NCBI GenBank assembly: GCA_023381235.1
Contig: JAMCTV010000017.1
Location: forward strand, 1-6,662
Length of the DNA: 6,662 bases
Direction of reading: 5' to 3'
Origin: Gammaproteobacteria bacterium
Lineage (GTDB): Bacteria > Pseudomonadota > Gammaproteobacteria > SURF-13
Shown: in pieces, positions 1-6,662 of the stretch
How positions within the stretch are numbered: the first letter of the stretch is position 1
Layout of the letters: every line of letters begins with the position of its first letter
Made by a program: the position numbers and the translations under genes
Notes under the pieces: model-generated
What the model saw: only the letters and a program-made list of their open reading frames with translations
The model's database searches: none
What the model was told of the DNA's origin: nothing

Positions 1-240
1 CTTGAACGCGGGGACTTTGGCCGCCTTGATCTTGATGGTGGCGCCGGTTTGCGGGTTGCGCCCGGTGCGCGCGGCGCGCTTACGCACCAGGAAGGTGCCA
101 AAGCCCACCAGTGCGACCTGGTCGCCCTTCTTGAGGGCCTTGGTAACGGCGCTGAGCACTGCGTCCACGGAACGTCCGGCATCGGCTTTGGAGCTATCGG
201 TTGAGGCGGCAACGGCATCAATCAGTTCTGCTTTATTCAC
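1..240 (-). CDS. hupB: DNA-binding protein HU-beta, C-terminus cut by window edge
   Basis: HU is a small histone-like protein that binds and bends DNA non-specifically as a dimer and helps organise the nucleoid. The reading frame starts at a GTG (238-240) and gives MNKAELIDAV, which lines up with the E. coli HupB start; the 80 visible residues include GFGTF (46-50) and the DNA-binding arm motif RNPQTG (61-66), with the intercalating proline at 63 as in E. coli. HU proteins are about 90 residues, so roughly ten are missing beyond the window edge. A strong ribosome-binding site, AAGGGGAG (248-255), sits 7 nt before the GTG and fixes the start. An ATG-initiated version is not possible in this frame nearby. 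hupB directly downstream of lon is a standard proteobacterial arrangement. It has its own strong promoter. The HupB rather than HupA assignment rests mainly on position next to lon. Confidence 0.96.
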   Translation of the reverse strand, partial: MNKAELIDAVAASTDSSKADAGRSVDAVLSAVTKALKKGDQVALVGFGTFLVRKRAARTGRNPQTGATIKIKAAKVPAFK

Positions 241-308
241 TTTTCTACTCCCCTTACACGATGATTAGGTTGGCAGCTACGCTGCGAGAACTCGAAGGAA
301 ACAGCGCA

Positions 309-338
309 TTTATACCAACTGGCGGAAACCTGTGTCAA
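309..338 (-). promoter_or_regulatory. sigma-70 promoter of hupB
   Basis: Reading the minus strand, a perfect -35 box TTGACA (333-338) is followed after an 18-bp spacer by TATAAA (309-314), one mismatch from the consensus -10. Transcription would start near position 302, giving a leader of about 60 nt before the hupB GTG. This strength fits an abundant nucleoid protein. No operator is evident. Confidence 0.8.
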
Positions 339-367
339 GTGAAACCGTAAGCGCATCGCACATGAAT

Positions 368-382
368 CCGCTTGACAAGCGG
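368..382 (-). other. small hairpin just downstream of lon
   Basis: CCGCTT and AAGCGG form a 6-bp stem with a 3-nt loop, beginning 17 nt after the lon stop codon. There is no T-run after it, so it is not a convincing intrinsic terminator. It could protect the lon mRNA 3' end or be part of a Rho-dependent end. It lies upstream of the hupB promoter, consistent with separate lon and hupB transcripts. Confidence 0.3.
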
Positions 383-399
383 CTTGCCTGTTATTTCCG

Positions 400-2805
<2,406 letters not shown>

Positions 2806-2836
2806 AGCGTATAACCTCAGTTGTAAACGGCGACCA

Positions 2837-2852
2837 GGTGGCCTCAGCCACC
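2837..2852 (-). other. hairpin in the lon leader
   Basis: GGTGGC and GCCACC form a perfect 6-bp stem with a 4-nt loop, with a possible outer GGC/GCC extension (2829-2831 with 2853-2855) across a bulge. It lies in the predicted 5' untranslated leader of lon, about 30 nt before the ATG. It does not cover the ribosome-binding site (2814-2819), so a direct translational switch is not shown. It may simply stabilise the mRNA. Confidence 0.4.
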
Positions 2853-2866
2853 GCCCTTATGAGGTG

Positions 2867-2897
2867 ATATGAGGCCGCCCTGACATCAACTCAAGGG
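2867..2897 (-). promoter_or_regulatory. heat-shock (sigma-32/RpoH-type) promoter of lon
   Basis: Reading the minus strand, CCCTTGAG (2890-2897) matches the sigma-32 -35 consensus CCCTTGAA with one mismatch. After 15 bp comes CCTCATAT (2867-2874), one mismatch from the CCCCATnT -10 consensus. The spacing is within the range known for RpoH promoters. The E. coli lon gene is likewise RpoH-controlled with a CCCCATAT -10. Transcription would begin near 2860, giving a leader of about 55 nt. No good sigma-70 promoter was seen in this gap. Confidence 0.75.
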
Positions 2898-2926
2898 CGC
2901 CTCTCAATCTCGTCCCGGAACAATAC

Positions 2927-4201
2927 TCAATCCGGAGCGGCGCGCTGCTGTTCCGTGCCCTCGTAGATGAGCAATGGGTCGGTCTGGCCCTGAATCACGC
3001 CGGAATCTATCACCACCTTGCTCACGTTGCTCAGTGAAGGCAGCTCGTACATGGTATCAAGCAAAACCCGTTCCAGGATGGAGCGCAGGCCGCGCGCGCC
3101 GGTCTTGCGGATCATGGCCTTGTGCGCCACCGCACGCAGCGCATCCTCGCGCAGTTCCAGTTGCGTGCCTTCCATCTCGAACAACTTGGCGTACTGCTTG
3201 ACCAGGGCGTTCTTGGGCTCGGTCAGGATGCGCATCAGCGCCGACTCGTCTAGCTCCTCCAGCACCGCGACCACCGGCAAACGGCCGACAAATTCCGGTA
3301 TCAGGCCGTACTTGATGAGATCTTCCGGTTCCACGGCGTTGAGGATTTCGTTGTGCTTCTTGCGGTCCTGCTTGCTCTTGATCTCGGCCGAGAAGCCGAT
3401 GCCGCCCCTCTCGGAACGGTCGCGGATGATCTTGTCCAGGCCGGAAAACGCCCCGCCGCAGATGAACAGGATATTGGCGGTGTTGATCTGCAGAAACTCC
3501 TGCTGCGGATGCTTGCGCCCGCCCTGCGGCGGCACCGAGGCGATGGTGCCCTCGATGAGCTTGAGCAGCGCCTGCTGCACGCCCTCGCCGGATACGTCGC
3601 GCGTGATGGAAGGGTTGTCCGACTTGCGCGAAATCTTGTCTATTTCATCTATATAGACGATACCGGTCTGGGCCTTTTCCACATCATACTCGGCCTTTTG
3701 CAGCAGCTTCTGGATGATGTTTTCCACGTCCTCGCCCACGTAGCCGGCCTCGGTCAGCGTGGTGGCATCGGCGATGGCGAACGGCACGTTGAGCAGGCGC
3801 GCCAGGGTCTCGGCGAGCAGGGTCTTGCCGGAGCCGGTGGGGCCGATTAAAAGGATGTTGCTCTTGGCGAGCTCGACCTCATCCTTCTTCTGGCCGTGCT
3901 GCAAGCGCTTGTAATGGTTGTACACCGCGACCGAGAGCACTTTCTTGGCGTGCGTCTGGCCCACCACGTAGTCGTCCAGCACCTTGCGGATTTCGTGCGG
4001 AGAGGGCAGCTTGCCTTTGGCTCCGGCGGCTTTCTGCTGCACCTCTTCGCGGATGATGTCGTTGCACAGCTCGACGCACTCGTCGCACACGAACACCGAA
4101 GGGCCAGCGATGAGCTTGCGCACCTCATGCTGGCTCTTGCCGCAGAATGAGCAGTACAGCAGTTTTTCGCCGCCTGCTCCCTTGCCGTGTTTGTCGTCCA
4201 C
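2927..4201 (-). CDS. clpX: ClpX, ATPase and unfoldase subunit of ClpXP
   Basis: ClpX is a hexameric AAA+ unfoldase that recognises tagged substrates and threads them into ClpP. The 424-residue product matches the family length. The N-terminal zinc-binding domain has Cys17, Cys20, Cys39 and Cys42. Walker A is GPTGSGKT (120-127), the substrate-gripping pore loop GYVG is at 153-156, Walker B is IVYIDEIDK (181-189), and the RKH loop is at 229-231. The ClpP-docking loop IGF is at 268-270, so pairing with the adjacent clpP product is expected. Arg307 (EFVGR) and Arg370 (GARG) match the E. coli arginine finger and sensor-2 numbering. The start is a GTG (4199-4201), supported by GAGGA (4209-4213) 7 nt upstream and by alignment of the N-terminus with E. 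coli ClpX. It has its own promoter and sits after a terminator-like hairpin, so it can be made independently of clpP. Confidence 0.99.
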   Translation of the reverse strand: MDDKHGKGAGGEKLLYCSFCGKSQHEVRKLIAGPSVFVCDECVELCNDIIREEVQQKAAGAKGKLPSPHEIRKVLDDYVVGQTHAKKVLSVAVYNHYKRLQHGQKKDEVELAKSNILLIGPTGSGKTLLAETLARLLNVPFAIADATTLTEAGYVGEDVENIIQKLLQKAEYDVEKAQTGIVYIDEIDKISRKSDNPSITRDVSGEGVQQALLKLIEGTIASVPPQGGRKHPQQEFLQINTANILFICGGAFSGLDKIIRDRSERGGIGFSAEIKSKQDRKKHNEILNAVEPEDLIKYGLIPEFVGRLPVVAVLEELDESALMRILTEPKNALVKQYAKLFEMEGTQLELREDALRAVAHKAMIRKTGARGLRSILERVLLDTMYELPSLSNVSKVVIDSGVIQGQTDPLLIYEGTEQQRAAPD

Positions 4202-4264
4202 TCTCGTGTCCTCGTGCCTAAGTTGTGATTTAGAGCCGTGATTTATGACACCCGTGTTATGCTG

Positions 4265-4292
4265 ATACTAGCACTATGACCTCGTGCGTCAA
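4265..4292 (-). promoter_or_regulatory. probable sigma-70 promoter of clpX with extended -10
   Basis: On the minus strand TTGACG (4287-4292, one mismatch) is followed after 16 bp by TAGTAT (4265-4270, two mismatches). The bases just before it read TGC, giving an extended -10 (TGn) that can compensate for the weaker hexamer. Start near 4258 would give a leader of about 57 nt. An 8-bp direct repeat GTGATTTA occurs in that leader (4225-4232 and 4238-4245), of unknown meaning. Confidence 0.55.
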
Positions 4293-4308
4293 GTAGTGTT
4301 CGCCAATA

Positions 4309-4446
4309 GCATCTGAAAAATCCCACCCTTGGGCTTTTTCATCTCAACAAAGCAAAAACGTGGCCCTTTGAATTATTAGGGTGCTTTGTTCCATTTTTCA
4401 ACCGCTTTTAAGCGGTTGAAAAATGCCGCCACCTCCCTGTGCCGGA
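4309..4446. repeat. four-hairpin repeat element, copy B (between clpP and clpX)
   Basis: This gap folds into four consecutive hairpins. H1 is 4314-4341 (TGAAAAA with TTTTTCA, inner CCCA with TGGG). H2 is 4346-4390 (AACAAAGC with GCTTTGTT, inner CCCT with AGGG). H3 is a perfect 34-bp inverted repeat, 4392-4407 with 4410-4425. H4 is 4426-4432 with 4439-4445, with one C-C mismatch. The order, spacing and many bases match the element between tig and clpP: both contain the 15-mer AAAGCAAAAACGTGG (4349-4363 here) and a TCTGAA start. Relative to that copy it has about 14 extra bases in the H2 loop and lacks the fifth palindrome. It ends one base before the clpP stop codon, so in mRNA it forms the clpP 3' untranslated region. 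No protein-coding gene is supported here. The family is not recognised. Confidence 0.7.
4315..4340 (-). terminator. probable intrinsic terminator after clpP (hairpin H1 of copy B)
   Basis: In the minus-strand transcript, an A-run and CCCA pair with TGGG and a T-run: a 10-bp stem with one mismatch and a 4-nt loop, ending in five Ts. This is the usual shape of a Rho-independent terminator, about 110 nt after the clpP stop and before the clpX promoter. Being nearly symmetrical it could also act on the opposite strand. The stem has only four G-C pairs, so efficiency may be modest. Confidence 0.5.
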
Positions 4447-5091
4447 TCAGGCGGTGGCTTTTACCTGACGTTCGGCCAATACCGCGTCTATCAAGCCGTA
4501 TTTCACCGCCGCCTGGCCGTCCATGAAGTAGTCGCGGTCGGTATCGCGCGCGATCTTGTCCAGGTCCTGTCCGGTGTGCTTGGCCAGCACCTTGTTCAAA
4601 CGGTCGCGCACCGCGAGTATCTCGCGTGCGTGGATGTCTATATCCACCGCCTGGCCCTGAAAGCCGCCCAGCGGCTGATGGATCATGATGCGCGAGTGGG
4701 GCAGGCAATATCGCTTGCCCTTGGCTCCGCCCGCCAGCAGCAGCGCGCCCATGCTGGCCGCCTGGCCGATGCACAGGGTGCTCACGTCGGGCTTGATGAA
4801 TTGCATGGTGTCGTAAATGGAGAGTCCCGCGCTCACCGAACCGCCGGGAGAATTGACATAAAGATGGATATCCTTGTCCGGGTTTTCCGACTCCAGAAAC
4901 AGCAACTGCGCCACCACCAGATTGGCCATGTGGTCTTCCACCGGCCCCACCAGAAAAATCACCCGCTCCTTGAGCAGGCGCGAGTAAATGTCATAGGCGC
5001 GCTCGCCGCGCGAGGTCTGCTCCACCACCATGGGGACGAGATTGAGATTGGTCACGGCGCGCGGCTCCTTGTTACGATATGTATCGGTCAT
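4447..5091 (-). CDS. clpP: ClpP, proteolytic subunit of ClpXP
   Basis: ClpP forms a 14-subunit barrel with serine protease sites inside, fed by ClpX (and ClpA where present). From the ATG at 5089-5091 the product is 214 residues (E. coli 207). The catalytic triad is Ser113 (GQAASMG), His138 (MIHQP) and Asp187, with the same spacing as E. coli. The mature N-terminus is expected near NLVPMVVEQ (about residue 17), after a short self-cleaved propeptide. An in-frame upstream ATG at 5128-5130 would add 13 residues (MDLFRASLKETCV). I prefer 5091 because AAGGA (5102-5106) lies 10 nt ahead of it, E. coli ClpP aligns from there, and the extra codons come from the repeat element. The gene is bordered on both sides by related hairpin elements. 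No convincing promoter of its own was found, so co-transcription with tig is likely. Confidence 0.98.
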   Translation of the reverse strand: MTDTYRNKEPRAVTNLNLVPMVVEQTSRGERAYDIYSRLLKERVIFLVGPVEDHMANLVVAQLLFLESENPDKDIHLYVNSPGGSVSAGLSIYDTMQFIKPDVSTLCIGQAASMGALLLAGGAKGKRYCLPHSRIMIHQPLGGFQGQAVDIDIHAREILAVRDRLNKVLAKHTGQDLDKIARDTDRDYFMDGQAAVKYGLIDAVLAERQVKATA

Positions 5092-5101
5092 AACACACGT
5101 T

Positions 5102-5106
5102 TCCTT
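5102..5106 (-). promoter_or_regulatory. ribosome-binding site selecting the clpP start
   Basis: AAGGA on the minus strand lies 10 nt before the ATG at 5091. The competing upstream ATG at 5130 has only a weak purine stretch before it and sits in the apex of a hairpin. This site lies just outside the repeat element and is not sequestered by its hairpins. Confidence 0.6.
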
Positions 5107-5109
5107 TAG

Positions 5110-5262
5110 AGAAGCTCTGAATAAGTCCATCCTGGACTTCTCAGAGCACGAAAAGCAAAAACGTGGTTTTTGCTTTTCTTCATGTTACAATCACTTGCGT
5201 GATTGTAACATGGCGGTGCATCCATGCACCGCAGAAACCTCTGACTTAAGTCAGAGGTTTCT
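5110..5262. repeat. multi-hairpin repeat element, copy A (between tig and clpP)
   Basis: Almost every base here belongs to one of five back-to-back inverted repeats. H1 is 5114-5147 (GCTCTGA with TCAGAGC, inner AAGTCCA with TGGACTT). H2 is 5150-5162 with 5166-5178 (13 bp perfect). H3 is 5181-5194 with 5199-5212 (14 bp perfect). H4 is 5213-5221 with 5224-5232 (9 bp perfect). H5 is the 30-bp palindrome 5233-5262. They cover about 145 of 149 bp. H1 to H4 correspond to the four hairpins of the element between clpP and clpX. The two outer ends resemble each other in inverted orientation (GAAGCTCTGAATAAGTC from 5111; GAAACCTCTGACTTAAGTC read inward from 5261), and TAG or TTAG occurs directly outside both ends. 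This suggests a miniature non-coding mobile element inserted at the tig stop codon. No coding capacity is supported. Confidence 0.7.
5233..5262. repeat. perfect 30-bp palindrome abutting the tig stop codon
   Basis: AGAAACCTCTGACTT is followed immediately by its exact reverse complement, with no mismatch. The last base overlaps the tig TAA stop (5262-5264). In the tig mRNA it would be a very stable 3' hairpin, but no T-run follows, so it is not a classical terminator. It is absent from the related element beyond clpP. Its core CTCTGACTTAAGTC resembles the left end of the same element (CTCTGAATAAGTC), consistent with a terminal inverted repeat. Confidence 0.75.
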
Positions 5263-6587
5263 TAGGGGGCCTGTTTAACCTTTCCCGGATTGAGCAAGGC
5301 GTCAAAACTTGACGCGCGCTCGCTGATCTCGGCGCGCTGCAACAGCCAGGCGATCACCTGGTCCTCCACTGCGAGCGACTCGATCTGCGCCAGTTGGTCC
5401 GGCTTTGAGTGGTACCACTTCATCACGTCTTCCGGCTTCTCATAGCTGGCGGCGATGGTCTCCAGCCGGGCGCGCACTGCGGCGGGGTCGGGACTGATCT
5501 TTTCGCGCACGGCGATCTCGCTCAGCAACATGCCCAGGGCGGCGCGGCGGCGTGCGTCCGGCTCGAATTTCGCGCGATCCAGCGTCGCACCCTCGGCGTT
5601 GATGCCGCGCATGGCCAGGTTTTGCCGCGCACGGGCAATCAGTTGCTCCACCTCGTTCTCCAACACCGCCTTAGGCACCTCCACCGGATTGCGCTCATAC
5701 AGCGCATCCATGAGCTGGCTGCGTATCCCGGCCTGTATCGCCTGCTCCAGCTCACGCTGCATGTTGGCGCGCGCCTCCTTGCGCAGGGCCTCCACGGTGC
5801 CTTCCGCCACGCCGAAGCTGCGCACGAATTGCTCGTCCAGCTCCGGCAGTTGCGGCTCCTTCACGCTCACCACCTGGATGTCGTACTGCACCGGCTTGCC
5901 TGCCACGTCCGGGTTGGTGTAATCGGCGGGGAAGGTATGTTGCGCGGCCAGGTTCTGCCCGGCCTTGGCGCCGATCAACTGCTTGTCGAACTCCACGTCG
6001 TTGACGCCGAGCACGAAGGTGAACAGCTTGTCGCCGTGCTCCTGCCACTCTCCGTCGCCGATGCGCATCTTGAAGTGTATCTGCAACTGATCGCCGTTTT
6101 GCGCGCCGCGCTCGACCGGCGCAAAGGTCGCGCGCTGCTTGCGCAGCGTCTCCAGCATGTTACTCACGTCCTGCTCGGTGATTTCCGCCACCGGCTTCTC
6201 CACTTTCAGTCCTTCGATTGCACTTAGCTTCACCTCCGGATAAACCTCAAACACCGCGCTGTAATCCAGGCCCTGGCCGGCGAGCACGCTCTGCGCCTCA
6301 ATCTTGGGGCTGCCCGCGGGACGCAGGTTTTGCTGCACCACCGCTTCGGCGAAGCTCTTGCGCAGCATCTCGCCCATTACTTCCTGGCGCACCTGCGAAC
6401 CGTATTGCTGCTCGATCAGCTTGAACGGCGCCTTGCCGGGACGGAAACCGTCCAGCTTCACCCGGTTTGCGAGCGACTTCAGGCGATTTTGAATTTCAAG
6501 GTTGACACGCTCTTCCGGCACGCGCACCTTCATACGGCGCTCCAGCCCGGAGGTGGTTTCAATGGAAACTTGCATAGGGGTATTCAT
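5262..6587 (-). CDS. tig: trigger factor, ribosome-associated chaperone
   Basis: Trigger factor docks at the ribosomal exit tunnel and shields nascent chains. The 441-residue product has the three expected parts: a ribosome-binding N-domain (about 1-120) with the signature GFRPGKAP (47-54), a central FKBP-like PPIase domain (about 155-250), and the helical chaperone C-domain, with E. coli-like stretches such as LPELDEQFVRSFGV (247-260). In the PPIase domain the loop that in E. coli reads GRMIPGFEDG is shortened by about four residues and replaced by NDVEFDKQL (196-204), so prolyl isomerase activity is doubtful. The start is uncertain: the ATG at 6587 gives MNTPMQVS, while the internal ATG at 6575 aligns exactly with E. 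coli Met1 (MQVSVETT). Neither has a good ribosome-binding site; only GGA close to 6587 was seen. The gene follows a tRNA gene by 41 bp, a common arrangement, and no clear promoter lies between. Confidence 0.97.
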   Translation of the reverse strand: MNTPMQVSIETTSGLERRMKVRVPEERVNLEIQNRLKSLANRVKLDGFRPGKAPFKLIEQQYGSQVRQEVMGEMLRKSFAEAVVQQNLRPAGSPKIEAQSVLAGQGLDYSAVFEVYPEVKLSAIEGLKVEKPVAEITEQDVSNMLETLRKQRATFAPVERGAQNGDQLQIHFKMRIGDGEWQEHGDKLFTFVLGVNDVEFDKQLIGAKAGQNLAAQHTFPADYTNPDVAGKPVQYDIQVVSVKEPQLPELDEQFVRSFGVAEGTVEALRKEARANMQRELEQAIQAGIRSQLMDALYERNPVEVPKAVLENEVEQLIARARQNLAMRGINAEGATLDRAKFEPDARRRAALGMLLSEIAVREKISPDPAAVRARLETIAASYEKPEDVMKWYHSKPDQLAQIESLAVEDQVIAWLLQRAEISERASSFDALLNPGKVKQAP

Positions 6588-6628
6588 ACATCCAGTTTAA
6601 GGGTAGATGGGACAGTAAACAACATATG

Positions 6629-6662
6629 TGCGAAAGGAGAGACTCGAACTCTCACGGGTTGC
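6629..6662 (-). tRNA. tRNA-Leu, 3' part only (window edge)
   Basis: The minus strand shows a T-arm GAGAG-TTCGAGT-CTCTC (6637-6653), the 3' acceptor strand CTTTCGC (6630-6636) and discriminator base A (6629). Before the T-arm, GCAACCCGT (6654-6662) looks like the end of a long variable arm, so this is a type II tRNA. Discriminator A argues for Leu over Ser (usually G), and the deduced 5' acceptor GCGAAAG fits Leu better than Tyr. The anticodon lies outside the window. CCA is not encoded: CAT follows the discriminator, so CCA must be added by nucleotidyltransferase. A tRNA-Leu upstream of tig is common in Beta- and Gammaproteobacteria. Confidence 0.82.

Noticed and set aside
2877..2898. GCCCT/AGGGC hairpin after clpX as a terminator
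   Set aside because: Five base pairs with a long loop and no T-run; it overlaps the lon promoter boxes and is more likely a by-product of them.
4392..4425. The 34-bp inverted repeat after clpP as a Rho-independent terminator
   Set aside because: Its T-run is at the 5' side and its A-run at the 3' side on both strands, the reverse of what a terminator needs; it is better explained as hairpin H3 of the repeat element.
5110..5262. A CRISPR array in the repeat-rich tig-clpP gap
   Set aside because: The repeats are different palindromes placed back to back, with no regular direct repeat or spacer and no cas gene.
5213..5278. Short plus-strand peptide beginning MAVHPC near the palindromes
   Set aside because: It consists of translated inverted repeats and the antisense of the tig stop region, without a ribosome-binding site.
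6588..6628. A promoter for tig in the gap after the tRNA
   Set aside because: Only 41 bp, and I could not find a -35/-10 pair with reasonable spacing. tig may be read from the tRNA promoter or from one within the tRNA region.

Overview
The window carries a conserved protein-quality-control cluster, all on the minus strand. In transcription order it reads: the 3' end of a type II tRNA (most likely tRNA-Leu), tig (trigger factor), clpP, clpX, lon and hupB (HU-beta, cut by the window edge). This gene order is typical of Gamma- and Betaproteobacteria. The proteins are close to E. coli in sequence and in the numbering of key residues. The DNA is GC-rich in the genes. The tRNA does not encode its CCA end, which argues against an enteric bacterium. 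A genus cannot be assigned from the sequence alone.

Layout from high to low coordinate: tRNA-Leu 3' half (6629-6662), 41-bp gap, tig (5262-6587), a gap made almost wholly of hairpins, clpP (preferred start 5091, stop 4447), a 245-bp gap with a second hairpin element, a terminator-like hairpin and a clpX promoter, clpX (2927-4201, GTG start), a 121-bp gap with a good heat-shock (sigma-32 type) promoter for lon, lon (400-2805), a 159-bp gap with a near-consensus sigma-70 promoter for hupB, and hupB (1-240, GTG start, about ten C-terminal residues missing). No gap exceeds 300 bp.

Together the genes cover the life of a polypeptide: trigger factor shields nascent chains at the ribosome exit, ClpXP and Lon are the main ATP-dependent cytosolic proteases, and HU is an abundant nucleoid protein and known Lon substrate in E. 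coli. All catalytic and nucleotide-binding motifs of ClpP, ClpX and Lon are intact. Trigger factor has a divergent, shortened PPIase loop.

The most unusual part is non-coding. The two gaps on either side of clpP hold related, same-orientation elements of about 120-140 bp, each folding into four consecutive hairpins. Aligned by hand, the copies differ at many bases, yet about ten paired positions change on both sides so that pairing is kept. The copy between tig and clpP also has a fifth, perfect 30-bp palindrome ending on the tig stop codon, plus hints of terminal inverted repeats and a short target duplication. This looks like a structured mobile or RNA-level repeat family, and I do not recognise it.
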